Part shown: one piece after another, positions 16,452 to 24,718 of the stretch | How the letters are laid out: every line of letters begins with the position of its first letter | How positions within the stretch are numbered: position 1 is the first letter of the stretch | Assembly: GCF_947496075.1 (NCBI RefSeq) | Contig: NZ_CANMBJ010000004.1 | Coordinates: forward strand, 124,001-188,000 | Direction: 5' to 3' | Length of the DNA stretch: 64,000 bases | Origin: an uncultured Tateyamaria sp. | GTDB taxonomy: Bacteria > Pseudomonadota > Alphaproteobacteria > Rhodobacterales > Rhodobacteraceae | The notes under the pieces: model-generated | What the model was told of the DNA's origin: nothing | Database searches by the model: none | What the model saw: the letters and a program-made list of their open reading frames with translations, nothing else | Made by a program: the position numbers and the translations under genes

Positions 16452-16528
16452 TGGTGGCGTGGGGGAGACTTGAACTCCCGACCTCTCGATTATGAGTCGA
16501 GCGCTCTAACCAGCTGAGCTACCGCGCC
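16452..16528 (-). tRNA. tRNA-Met (anticodon CAT)
   Basis: A 77-nt cloverleaf with encoded CCA. The D-arm includes GCTCAGCTGGTTAGAGC, the anticodon stem is CTCGA/TCGAG with loop CTCATAA (anticodon CAT), and the T-arm is GGGAG-TTCAAGT-CTCCC. It is elongator type by overall sequence; an Ile2 (lysidine) tRNA with CAT cannot be fully excluded. The acceptor stem has one apparent C-A mismatch at 5:68. It lies just downstream of hemE on the same strand. Confidence 0.92.
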
Positions 16529-16575
16529 ATGGAGGCGTGACCTATGCCAGCGCCTCAGAGTCGTCAAGCCAGAAA

Positions 16576-17625
16576 TCAGGACTTTGTGGACCGGACCGTT
16601 TCGATCATCAACGCCACGTTGTCCGGGTCCGCATCCGGGGTGATGCCGTGGCCCAGGTTAAAGATGTGCGGCCCCTTGGAAAACGCCTGCACTATGGCCC
16701 GGGTCTCGTCCACCAACGCCTGACCACCGGTCACCATGTGCGACGAAGCAAGGTTGCCCTGTACACAACCATCCACCTGAACGTGCGCGGCAGCCCATTC
16801 GGGCGACACGGAATTGTCCAACGCCACGCAATCCACGCCGGTCGCTTTGTGAAACCCGACATAGCCCTCGCCCGCCTCACGCGGGAAGCCAATGACCGGG
16901 ATGTGCGGATAGCGCGCCTTGAGCGCGACCGTGATCTCGGCACAGGGGGTAACAGCATATTTCTGAAAAGCCTCGCCCTTCAACGACCCGGCCCAACTGT
17001 CAAAGATCTTCACAACTTCAGCTCCTGCCTCGATCTGCGCAGCGAGGTATTCAACTGTTGCGGCGGTGACCCGCGTCATCAACGCATCAAAAGCCTCCGG
17101 CGCGCCCTCGCGCATCGCATGAGCCGGACCCTGATCCGGCGTGCCCTGACCTGCGATCATGTAGGTCGCAACAGTCCACGGCGCCCCGGCAAATCCAATC
17201 AATGTCGTCTCGGTGGGCAATTCACGCCGCAAGATTTTCACCGTCTCATAAATCGGGTTCAACGTCTCGTGAATGTCATCCACCGACTTCAACGCCTCCA
17301 CACCTGCCTGATCAGTGATGGTCGACAGGCGCGGCCCTTCGCCCGTCACAAACCACAGATCAGCGCCCAGCGCCTGCGGCACCAGCAGGATATCCGCAAA
17401 CAGAATGGCCGCATCGAAACCGTAGCGCCGAATGGGCTGCAACGTCACCTCAGCCGCCAGCTCCGGGTTGTAGCACAGCGACAGGAAATCACCGGCCTGC
17501 GCACGGGTCGCGCGATACTCGGGCAGATACCGCCCAGCCTGCCGCATCATCCAGATGGGTGGCGTCGGCAACACCTCACCCGCCAAAGCCCGCAAAATGG
17601 TCTTGCCGGTCCCGCCATCTTTCAT
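16576..17625 (-). CDS. hemE: Uroporphyrinogen decarboxylase
   Basis: About 349 residues. HemE converts uroporphyrinogen III to coproporphyrinogen III in the cytoplasm. The family signature [17 protein letters not shown] is near the N-terminus, and FDSWAG and the C-terminal NLGHG motif are present. Start: the frame is open to an ATG at 17676, but ATG 17625 ([17 protein letters not shown]) fits the family length, has AGGGG upstream and leaves the operator at 17656-17673 outside the coding sequence. Divergent from hemC; the shared intergenic region holds a TGT-N12-ACA dyad suggesting co-regulation of the two genes. Confidence 0.95.
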   Translation of the reverse strand: MKDGGTGKTILRALAGEVLPTPPIWMMRQAGRYLPEYRATRAQAGDFLSLCYNPELAAEVTLQPIRRYGFDAAILFADILLVPQALGADLWFVTGEGPRLSTITDQAGVEALKSVDDIHETLNPIYETVKILRRELPTETTLIGFAGAPWTVATYMIAGQGTPDQGPAHAMREGAPEAFDALMTRVTAATVEYLAAQIEAGAEVVKIFDSWAGSLKGEAFQKYAVTPCAEITVALKARYPHIPVIGFPREAGEGYVGFHKATGVDCVALDNSVSPEWAAAHVQVDGCVQGNLASSHMVTGGQALVDETRAIVQAFSKGPHIFNLGHGITPDADPDNVALMIETVRSTKS

Positions 17626-17655
17626 CACACACGCCCCTGTCTCTTCGTTTCCAGT

Positions 17656-17673
17656 TGTCAACATAAGTTGACA
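17656..17673. promoter_or_regulatory. TGT-N12-ACA dyad between hemE and hemC (PpsR/CrtJ-type site)
   Basis: TGTCAAC-ATAA-GTTGACA is an 18-bp sequence with perfect 7-bp arms and fits the TGT-N12-ACA consensus of the PpsR/CrtJ repressors that control tetrapyrrole genes in Rhodobacter. It lies 18 bp before the hemC ATG and 30 bp before the preferred hemE start. Regulator identity is inference. Confidence 0.55.
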
Positions 17674-17691
17674 CATCTAAAAGATAAAGTC

Positions 17692-18648
17692 ATGACCGTG
17701 CGCCTACCAACTCCATCCGCCCCCCTCAAGATCGGAACCCGCGGATCCCCCCTCGCCCTTGCCCAAGCCTATGAAACGCGCCAGCGTCTGAGCAGCGCCT
17801 TCGACGTGCCTCAAGGGGCGTTCGAGATCGTTGTGATCAAGGTCACGGGCGACAACCGCTCAATGATCGCCGCTGACCGCCCGCTGAAAGAGATTGGAAA
17901 CAAAGGCCTCTTCACACGGGAAATTGAAGATGCGCTGCTCGATGGCAGCATCGACATCGCCGTGCATTCGACAAAAGACATGCCCACGATCCAGCCGGAT
18001 GGGTTGATCCTCGACACCTTCCTGCCGCGCGAAGACGTTCGCGACGCCTTCATATCGCACAGCCTGACACAGATCGCCAACCTCGCCGAAGGTGCCACGG
18101 TCGGCACCTCATCCCTGCGCCGCCGGGCGCAACTCCTGCACAAGCGCCCCGACCTGCACGTGGTCGAGTTCCGCGGCAACGTACAGACCCGGCTTCAGAA
18201 ACTGGCAGATGGTGTAGCGGACTGCACATTCCTCGCCCATGCGGGGCTGAACCGGTTGAACATGACCGACGTACCAGCCACCCCCATCGAACCAACCGAC
18301 ATGCTGCCCGCCATCGCCCAAGGGGCCATCGGGATCGAACGGCGCACCGATGATGCCAACACAGCCGAAATGCTGTCGGCCATCCATGACACCCCAACGG
18401 GCCAACGCCTCGCCGCCGAACGACAGTTCCTATTCACGCTCGACGGCTCATGCGAAACACCCATCGCCGGACTTGCTACGCTCGACGGCAACACCCTGAC
18501 ACTGACAGGCGAAGTCCTGCGCCCCGACGGATCGGACGCGATCAGCGGCACGCGCAAGGGTGCCATCGCCGACGGGGCAGCCATGGGCACAGACCTCGCC
18601 CAAGACCTTCTCAAAACAGCAGGCCCGGGCTTCTTCGACTGGCACTGA
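17692..18648 (+). CDS. hemC: Hydroxymethylbilane synthase (porphobilinogen deaminase)
   Basis: 318 residues; polymerises four porphobilinogens into hydroxymethylbilane in the cytoplasm. Visible motifs are KIGTRGSPLALAQA at the N-terminus, HSTKDMP, and LDGSCETPIAG with the dipyrromethane-attachment Cys at residue 254. Start ATG 17692 is the first in frame after the hemE/hemC operator; a much longer upstream extension of the frame is only the antisense of hemE. It is divergent from hemE. Confidence 0.95.
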   Translation: MTVRLPTPSAPLKIGTRGSPLALAQAYETRQRLSSAFDVPQGAFEIVVIKVTGDNRSMIAADRPLKEIGNKGLFTREIEDALLDGSIDIAVHSTKDMPTIQPDGLILDTFLPREDVRDAFISHSLTQIANLAEGATVGTSSLRRRAQLLHKRPDLHVVEFRGNVQTRLQKLADGVADCTFLAHAGLNRLNMTDVPATPIEPTDMLPAIAQGAIGIERRTDDANTAEMLSAIHDTPTGQRLAAERQFLFTLDGSCETPIAGLATLDGNTLTLTGEVLRPDGSDAISGTRKGAIADGAAMGTDLAQDLLKTAGPGFFDWH

Positions 18649-18675
18649 TCCCATTTCACTTTGCCAAGTAAACTT

Positions 18676-18708
18676 CGGGGGAGGTCGCAGACCGGGGGCA
18701 GAGCCCCA
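18676..18708. repeat. Intergenic GGGGGCAGAGCCCC element, copy A
   Basis: A 33-bp element, CGGGGGAG + GTC-GCA-GAC + CGGGGGCAGAGCCCC, lies 27 bp after the hemC stop. A second copy at 52614-52646 has identical flanks but a different small stem (TCC-GAA-GGA). It is probably a structured 3' element or terminator-like repeat. Confidence 0.55.
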
Positions 18709-18785
18709 ATGAGCGGGGCATCAGATCAGGGTCCCGGCACGGTCCGGTCTTGACCGACTCAGGCGCAAGGCCTCACGCTTGTCCC

Positions 18786-20372
18786 ATGCCCACACCGCGC
18801 CGCCATCTGCCCACGCATGAGGTCGAAAACCAGCCTGATCCGCTGGGCGACGTGAACCTGTTTGCAGGCGATCCCATTCTGGTGACGATCGCGCCTGATC
18901 ACCTGACGGAGTACGGCGCAGCATTGGGGCGGGCCGACACACGGGCAACAGGGCAAGCGGCCAATCGCCATACACCAGAATTAACACTCTTCGATACCGG
19001 CGGGCGGCGCCTGGACGAGGTGACATTTCACCCCGCCTATCACCAGATGATGTCGCTCAGCCAAGGCGCAGGCTATGCTGCCACCGCCTGGGACGGCGGC
19101 AGCCACATGGAACATGCTGCCATGGTCTACATGGCCAGCCAGGTCGAGCCGGGTCATTGTTGCCCGCTGACCATGACCTATGCAGCCATACCTGCCCTGC
19201 AGGCGGACGCGGGACTGGCCGCCACCTGGGTGCCGAAACTGACGGCGCGCTCTTATGACCCGAGCATCCTGCCGATCGATCAAAAGACATCCGCGACACT
19301 TGGCATGGCGATGACCGAGAAACAGGGCGGCTCCGATGTGCGCACCAACAGCACAAAAGCGATACGCGCAGGAGATCACTGGCGGCTGACAGGCCACAAA
19401 TGGTTCTGCTCCGCCCCCATGTCCGACGGGTTCCTGACCCTCGCCCAAACAGATCAAGGGCTGACCTGTTTTTTGGTCCCGCGCTGGCTCGACGGCGACC
19501 GAAACGCGATCCACCTCATGCGGCTCAAGGACAAGCTGGGCAACAAGGCCAACGCCTCGTCAGAAATCGAGTATCACGATGCCCTCGCTTATCAGCTCGG
19601 CAACGAAGGGCGCGGGGTGCAGACCATCATCGAAATGGTGCACCACACGCGTCTGGACACCGCCATCGCACCGGCGGGCCTGATGCGCGGTGCGCTGACT
19701 CACGCCATGCACTGGGCACGACATCGCCGGGCCTTTCAGAAAACGCTAGTCGACCAGCCTTTGATGGGGGCGGTGCTGGCCGACCTGATCCTTGACTGGC
19801 AGGCTGCGACCCACCTTGGGCTGCATGTCGCCGCAGCCTTCGATGACCCAAATGCGCGCCCCTTTTCCCGCATCGCTGTGGCCCTCGCCAAGTTCCTCAA
19901 TAACAAGCTGTGCCCGCGCGTGACGCTGGAAGCGATGGAGGTGCTGGGGGGCATGGGATATGTCGAGGATACCCCGATGCCGATGTACTACCGCGAAGCC
20001 CCCCTTAACAGCATCTGGGAAGGGTCCGGCAACGTGATCTGTCTCGACATCCTGCGCACCATTGCGCGCGAACCAGAGGCCGGAGCCACCCTAACGGAGG
20101 ATCTGCACAAGGCCACCGGGCAGGATGCCCGCTACGATCAGGCCCTCAAAGACCACCGCGCCCACTGGCCTGCCCTGCCTGCCGAACACGAAGCGCGCGC
20201 CTTTGCCGAGCGCACCGCGCTTCTTCTGGCGGCATCTGTCCTGATCCGCCACGCCCCCTCTGCCGTGGCTGACGGGTTCATCGGTACCCGCATCCACGCA
20301 CCATTCGGTCAGATCGCTGGCAGCGCCACTGGCCTCGACATTGCAAGCATCCTGGCAAGTTTCGAAAGCTGA
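18786..20372 (+). CDS. aidB: AidB-like acyl-CoA dehydrogenase
   Basis: 528 residues, the AidB subgroup of FAD acyl-CoA dehydrogenases. The N-terminus THEVENQPDPLGDVNLF matches AidB, then RRLDEVTFHPAYH, the flavin-binding MTEKQGGSDVR and the C-terminal LGGMGYVEDTPMP. AidB is linked to the adaptive response to alkylation damage, although its physiological substrate is unsettled. Start ATG 18786 is preferred because family similarity begins right after it. It stands alone and is followed 4 nt later by a structured 3' repeat element. Confidence 0.88.
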   Translation: MPTPRRHLPTHEVENQPDPLGDVNLFAGDPILVTIAPDHLTEYGAALGRADTRATGQAANRHTPELTLFDTGGRRLDEVTFHPAYHQMMSLSQGAGYAATAWDGGSHMEHAAMVYMASQVEPGHCCPLTMTYAAIPALQADAGLAATWVPKLTARSYDPSILPIDQKTSATLGMAMTEKQGGSDVRTNSTKAIRAGDHWRLTGHKWFCSAPMSDGFLTLAQTDQGLTCFLVPRWLDGDRNAIHLMRLKDKLGNKANASSEIEYHDALAYQLGNEGRGVQTIIEMVHHTRLDTAIAPAGLMRGALTHAMHWARHRRAFQKTLVDQPLMGAVLADLILDWQAATHLGLHVAAAFDDPNARPFSRIAVALAKFLNNKLCPRVTLEAMEVLGGMGYVEDTPMPMYYREAPLNSIWEGSGNVICLDILRTIAREPEAGATLTEDLHKATGQDARYDQALKDHRAHWPALPAEHEARAFAERTALLLAASVLIRHAPSAVADGFIGTRIHAPFGQIAGSATGLDIASILASFES

Positions 20373-20376
20373 AAGG

Positions 20377-20427
20377 GTCGGCGGGCGGGCGCCTTTGCGC
20401 AAAGCGCAAACAGAGCCGCCCACCGAC
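20377..20427 (+). repeat. Structured 3' element, copy 1 (GGTGGGCGGG family)
   Basis: Outer stem GTCGGCGGGCGG with CCGCCCACCGAC (one G-T pair) and inner stem TTTGCGC-AAA-GCGCAAA. It begins 4 nt after the aidB stop. Related copies stand right after pheA (35837-35890) and, more loosely, after the small membrane gene (28308-28362). An A-run follows shortly. It probably acts as a terminator or mRNA 3' end. Confidence 0.65.
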
Positions 20428-20568
20428 ATCAAAAAAACCGCGCCCCGTCGGGCACGAGGGTGCCACGCGCAGGGTTAAAATAGGCATATCGAACCGTGCG
20501 GCGCTCAACCCGCTGAAAACACGACGCATTCACAGATCGGTTAAACTTCGGACAAGGCCCCGAACACC

Positions 20569-20586
20569 TTGTCCCCGCGGGGACAA
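20569..20586. terminator. TTGTCCCCGCGGGGACAA palindrome between convergent genes
   Basis: A perfect 18-bp palindrome ends 1 nt before the stop of the minus-strand hemF and lies downstream of plus-strand aidB. The same TGTCCCCGCGGGGACA core recurs after dnaX (42958-42977). It is probably a bidirectional terminator or mRNA end structure. Confidence 0.5.
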
Positions 20587-20587
20587 A

Positions 20588-21481
20588 TCACACCCACTTC
20601 GCCAAAGGCGGCAAGGACATCAGCACGGCGTTGGCGTCATGCCCCGTCTCAAGCCCGAATTTGGTGCCCCGATCATAAACCAGATTGTACTCGGCATAGA
20701 GCCCGCGATGCACAAGCTGCTTGTGCTTATGATCCTCGTCCCAATCCTGCACCCGGCGCTTTTCGACCAGTGGCACATAGGCAGGCAGAAAGGCTCGCCC
20801 GATGTCCTGGGTCAGCGCAAAATCCGCCTCCCAATCGCCGGTGCAATGGTCGTCCATGAAGATGCCCCCAACGCCCCGCGCGCGGTTACGGTGGGGAATA
20901 TAGAAATACTCGTCTGCCCATTCCTTGAGGCGCGGGTAATGCGTGTCCCCATGGGGATCCAGATGCGCCTTCTGCTGGGCGTGAAAATGCGCCGTGTCAT
21001 CCGCGTACTCGATGCAGGGGTTCAGGTCAGACCCGCCACCAAACCACCATGCGTGGGGCGTCCAAAACATGCGCGTGTTCATGTGCACCGCAGGGCAATG
21101 CGGGTTCTGCATATGCGCCACCAGACTGATACCCGAGGCCCAGAACCGCGGGTCGTCCTTCATCCCCGGAATGCCCTTGCGGGCCGCCATGGCATTCTGT
21201 GCGCGTTCACCCAGCGTGCCATAGACCGTCGAGACATTTACACCGACCTTTTCGAACACACGGCCGCCGCGCATGACGCTCATCAGCCCGCCGCCCGCGT
21301 CCGAGCCATCGTCCGACGTGCGCTTGGTGTCCGTCACCTCGAACCGACCGGGTGAGTCATCAGACATCGGACCAGTGCCATGGGTGTCTTCTAGCTTCTC
21401 AAAGGCAGCAACAATATCGTCCCGCAATTGACGGAACCACGCAGCGGCGCGGGTTTTCTGGCTGTCGAATTGTTCGGTCAT
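20588..21481 (-). CDS. hemF: Oxygen-dependent coproporphyrinogen III oxidase
   Basis: 297 residues; oxidatively decarboxylates coproporphyrinogen III to protoporphyrinogen IX using O2. Recognised by GGGLMSVMRGGRVFEKVGVN, the PHAWWFGGGSDLNP motif, FHAQQKAHLD, HRNRARGVGGIFMDD and the C-terminal YNLVYDRGTKFGL. It is in the same region as hemE and hemC but on its own transcript. Being O2-dependent, it marks aerobic haem synthesis; no anaerobic hemN is visible in the window. Confidence 0.97.
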   Translation of the reverse strand: MTEQFDSQKTRAAAWFRQLRDDIVAAFEKLEDTHGTGPMSDDSPGRFEVTDTKRTSDDGSDAGGGLMSVMRGGRVFEKVGVNVSTVYGTLGERAQNAMAARKGIPGMKDDPRFWASGISLVAHMQNPHCPAVHMNTRMFWTPHAWWFGGGSDLNPCIEYADDTAHFHAQQKAHLDPHGDTHYPRLKEWADEYFYIPHRNRARGVGGIFMDDHCTGDWEADFALTQDIGRAFLPAYVPLVEKRRVQDWDEDHKHKQLVHRGLYAEYNLVYDRGTKFGLETGHDANAVLMSLPPLAKWV

Positions 21482-21547
21482 GACGCGCTGTCCTGTTTGA
21501 TTGACAGTTTTCTAGCCCAACGGTCCCCGCGGGGCCAAGCGCAAACT

Positions 21548-22351
21548 CTAGTGCGCGGGCGCGTCGACGGGGTCGAGCAAGCTGCGGCCACCGTCCACGG
21601 TCATGACCTCGCCGGTCATGAACCCTGATCCATCCGATGCCAGGAACTGCACCGCATCCACCAATTCCGTCGGGCTGGCGATGCGATGGAGGGGGGTGTG
21701 CCCCTCGATATCCTCACGCCAGTCGGGGTTTTCGCCGATCGCGGCCTTGAGCGACGCCGACATGACCGAACCGAAGGCAACGGCATTCACGCGGATGCGT
21801 TGCGGCGCCAGCGCAAGCGCCATGGAGCGCGTCATCTGCTCCAACCCGGCCGAGGCAATGGAGTATCCCAACAATTCAGGGCGGGTCTGATGCGCGGCGA
21901 TGGAACTGAGGTTGACGATGGACCCAACACAGGTTGCTTCCTCGTTGTCCTTGGCCTGTTTGATCATACGACGCGCAACCTGCTGGCTGAGCCGCAGGGC
22001 GGTCATCAGGTTCTGTTCCAGCAAAGTTTCGACCGACGTGTCTTCGGTGTCCAGTGCGTCGGTTTCCATGACTTGACGCGATGCATTCACAAGAATGTCG
22101 ATCTGATCAAAAGCATCAATGGTGGCCGAGACCAGATTGGCGATGGTCAACCGTTGCCGCAGGTCGCCGGCGAAGTACCGGATGTTCCCCTCTTCCGCGA
22201 CATCACCCAACTCTGCGTGCAGCCGCTTTTCATCCATATCGGCACACATCACGTTCGCACCGCGATCCGCAAAATGCCGCGCGATGGCGAGGCCGATGCC
22301 ATTGGCAGCACCCGTCACAATCGCTGTCTTGCCATTGATGGAAAAGGACAT
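21548..22351 (-). CDS. SDR-family protein lacking the catalytic lysine
   Basis: 267 residues with a Rossmann fold of the short-chain dehydrogenase/reductase family: TGAANGIG nucleotide-binding turn at about 13-20, Ser149/150, and Tyr163 followed by SIAS. In the YxxxK motif the lysine is therefore Ser167. NNAG is also altered to VNAS. The protein probably binds a nucleotide but may not be a normal dehydrogenase. Start ATG 22351 (MSFSINGKTAIVTG) lies 5 nt from the stop of the methyltransferase gene, suggesting one operon clpS-methyltransferase-SDR on the minus strand. The longer upstream frame is a shadow of the methyltransferase. Confidence 0.85.
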   Translation of the reverse strand: MSFSINGKTAIVTGAANGIGLAIARHFADRGANVMCADMDEKRLHAELGDVAEEGNIRYFAGDLRQRLTIANLVSATIDAFDQIDILVNASRQVMETDALDTEDTSVETLLEQNLMTALRLSQQVARRMIKQAKDNEEATCVGSIVNLSSIAAHQTRPELLGYSIASAGLEQMTRSMALALAPQRIRVNAVAFGSVMSASLKAAIGENPDWREDIEGHTPLHRIASPTELVDAVQFLASDGSGFMTGEVMTVDGGRSLLDPVDAPAH

Positions 22352-22355
22352 GGGG

Positions 22356-23339
22356 CTACCCCTTGTTTTTCTTTGGCCGTTCGGCCCGCACCAGTTTGAA
22401 CCGCGCATCGCCGTCCAGATCAACCACTTTGGTGAAATGGGACGCAAGGGCATCTTCGTAGGGCAAGTGCCGGTTGGCGACCATCCACAGCGCCCCGTGG
22501 GGACGCAGGATGCGCGCCGCATTGGCAATGAAGGCCCGCCCGAGGGACGGATCGGCGCTGCGCGACTTGTGGAAAGGCGGGTTCATGATCACCGCATCGA
22601 CCTTTTCAGGCGGCGACCACACGGTAGCGTCCGCCCAGTGAAACTGTGCGCGCGCGTCAGTCACGTTGTGGCGGGCACATTGCAGCGCCATGTCGTGTGC
22701 TTCGACAAGGTGCACCGCTTTGACATCACGGGTCAGGATGTGGGCAGAGAGATAGCCCCAACCTGCGCCGAGATCGGCAACTGTGCCGACCATGGCTTCG
22801 GGCAATGCCCCGACCAGCATTTCAGACGCGGGATCGACACCATCGGCTGAGAAAACACCTGGTGCCGTCCAGAACCCACCCGAATGCAGTTCGGGGCCGC
22901 GTGCCCAATCCGAGAAATCGGCACCACCAGCCATCCAATAGATCTTGCCATGCGCCTTGGAGATAGGCGCGCCCACCTCGATCCGCTTGCGCAGAGCTTT
23001 CAACATGGAATCGGCGCCATCCGTCTTTTGCCCATCGACGATCACAAGGCCATCGGTTTGCGCCATGGCAGCTGCAACAAGCGATTGCGCCTCGGCCCGC
23101 GCGCGGGTCAGGCAAACGATGCTGGCAGCAAAGCGGGTGTCTTTGGGAAGTTCGGGCGAGACGGTGTAACCCATCTGTTCAAACCGATCGCACACCATGA
23201 CCAAAGGCGACACGATATGAACGCTACCCGTTGGCAGCGCGGACAGGTCGGCATCCTCGGACGGGTGCAGAACGGCCACGGGGCCATCGCCCCATGCGTC
23301 CATCGCATCGAGCGCCAGAGGCAGACGATCACCTAGCAC
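22356..23339 (-). CDS. RsmC-like class I SAM methyltransferase
   Basis: 327 residues. The C-terminal half has the SAM-binding motif VADLGAGWGYLS and the NPPF motif (MNPPFHKS) of N2-guanine RNA methyltransferases. The N-terminal half is a degenerate duplicate of the fold, as in RsmC, which modifies 16S rRNA. The start is GTG 23339 with GAGGAA upstream, overlapping the end of clpS, which stops 10 nt earlier. It sits between clpS and an SDR-like gene and is likely co-transcribed with both. Assignment to 16S rRNA m2G1207 is from family similarity only. Confidence 0.85.
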   Translation of the reverse strand: MLGDRLPLALDAMDAWGDGPVAVLHPSEDADLSALPTGSVHIVSPLVMVCDRFEQMGYTVSPELPKDTRFAASIVCLTRARAEAQSLVAAAMAQTDGLVIVDGQKTDGADSMLKALRKRIEVGAPISKAHGKIYWMAGGADFSDWARGPELHSGGFWTAPGVFSADGVDPASEMLVGALPEAMVGTVADLGAGWGYLSAHILTRDVKAVHLVEAHDMALQCARHNVTDARAQFHWADATVWSPPEKVDAVIMNPPFHKSRSADPSLGRAFIANAARILRPHGALWMVANRHLPYEDALASHFTKVVDLDGDARFKLVRAERPKKNKG

Positions 23340-23348
23340 CTAGGCGGC

Positions 23349-23702
23349 CTATTCCTCTTTTTCCATTGTGCATTGCAGCGGATGCTGATGCCTGCGGGCA
23401 AAGTCCATGACCTGCCCCACCTTGGTTTCGGCAATCTCGTGGCTGAAAACGCCCACAACGGCGAGCCCCTTCTTGTGCACGGTCAGCATGATCTCGAACG
23501 CCTGTGCGTGATTGAGGCCAAAAAACCGTTCCAACACATGCACCACGAATTCCATGGGTGTGTAGTCGTCGTTCAAAAGCAGCACCTTGTAGAGCGGCGG
23601 GCGCTTGGTCTTGGGCTTGGTTTCGGTGACAATGGCGGTATCGCCATCCTCATCCGCCGGACCTGCCGACTTGGGTGCCATCATGTGCATGTCAGACTGC
23701 AT
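23349..23702 (-). CDS. clpS: ATP-dependent Clp protease adaptor ClpS
   Basis: About 117 residues. ClpS delivers N-degron substrates to ClpAP. It has a disordered N-terminal tail, then the core [22 protein letters not shown] and the substrate-pocket region, and ends with [11 protein letters not shown]. Three starts are possible (23714, 23702, 23690); 23702 has AGGA five nt upstream and is preferred. It is the first gene of a likely clpS-methyltransferase-SDR run. clpA is not adjacent. Confidence 0.95.
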   Translation of the reverse strand: MQSDMHMMAPKSAGPADEDGDTAIVTETKPKTKRPPLYKVLLLNDDYTPMEFVVHVLERFFGLNHAQAFEIMLTVHKKGLAVVGVFSHEIAETKVGQVMDFARRHQHPLQCTMEKEE

Positions 23703-23800
23703 GCGCGTCCTCATAAACGGGAATCTCTTGGTGAGCTTGGATCACCCTATATAACGCAAGCGCGTATTTAGGAAAGAGGGCGGTGCGGGAATGTCGCGTC

Positions 23801-24511
23801 ATGGTGATCCCAATGGGCTTTGAAACCGCGTGTATCGCGTTCGATGCAGACGACACGCTTTGGCACAATGAGCGCGTGTTCAAGCTGACGCAGGAGCGGT
23901 TTGCCGAGTTATTAGCACCGCATGTCGATGTGCCAGACCTGGATGCGCAATTGCTGGCTGCCGAGCGGCGCAACATTGGGCATTATGGCTTTGGCGTCAA
24001 AGGCTTTGTCCTGTCGATGATCGAAACGGCGCTTGAGGTCACCGAGAACAGGGTGCCCGGGGATGTCATTGGCGATCTGATCGCGGCCGGTCAGGACATG
24101 CTGCGCCATCCCATTGACCTGTTGCCTCATGCAGACGAGGCCGTCGCCCGGGCCAAGGAACATGGCCCGGTCCTGTTGATCACGAAGGGCGATCTGCTGG
24201 ACCAGGAGCGCAAGCTGGCGCAATCCGGTTTGGGTGATCTGTTTGACGGGGTCGAGATCGTGTCGAACAAGACCCCGGCTGTCTATGCCCGCATATTCGA
24301 CCGCTTTGGCGGTGCAGACCGTGGCATGATGATTGGGAATTCGATGAAATCTGATGTGCGCCCGATGATTGATGCGGGCGGTTTCGGTGTTTTTGTGCCC
24401 CATGATCTGGCCTGGGATCTGGAGGCCGCTGATGCGCCGGAGGGGCACCCGCGATATGCCGCCCTGCCCGATTTGGGCGCCCTGTCTGACTTTCTGAAAA
24501 CGCGGCGGTAG
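23801..24511 (+). CDS. HAD-family hydrolase
   Basis: About 236 residues of the haloacid dehalogenase superfamily. Motif I is FDADDTLWHNE with the nucleophile Asp, motif II LLITKGD, motif III/IV region IVSNKTP and MMIGNSMKSDVRPMIDAG. A C1 cap is present. It is likely a small-molecule phosphatase; the substrate is unknown. Starts at GTG 23783, ATG 23801 and ATG 23813 are all possible, the last just before the conserved core. Divergent from clpS. Confidence 0.88.
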   Translation: MVIPMGFETACIAFDADDTLWHNERVFKLTQERFAELLAPHVDVPDLDAQLLAAERRNIGHYGFGVKGFVLSMIETALEVTENRVPGDVIGDLIAAGQDMLRHPIDLLPHADEAVARAKEHGPVLLITKGDLLDQERKLAQSGLGDLFDGVEIVSNKTPAVYARIFDRFGGADRGMMIGNSMKSDVRPMIDAGGFGVFVPHDLAWDLEAADAPEGHPRYAALPDLGALSDFLKTRR

Positions 24512-24718
24512 ACCGCCGCCACATTCCTGCCACAATCGCCCTTTTGGGGCCATGCGTTGCCGCATCCCCCACATGTTGTTTGATGCGAGTGCAGAAAAAC
24601 GGAAACGTGAGCCGCATCAACACTTTATCGAAACTGCGACCTGTGCTAGCTTCGCGGCAATTACAAAAAAGGTCAGTCGAATAATCGACGGCCAGAGGCA
24701 GACATAGGCAGGTTTACC

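Noticed and set aside
17626..17676. hemE start at ATG 17676
   Set aside because: It would place the hemE/hemC operator against or inside the start, and adds 17 residues not typical of HemE; ATG 17625 has a better ribosome binding site.
16537..17691. Long N-terminal extension of hemC
   Set aside because: The open frame is only the antisense of hemE; hemC similarity starts at ATG 17692.
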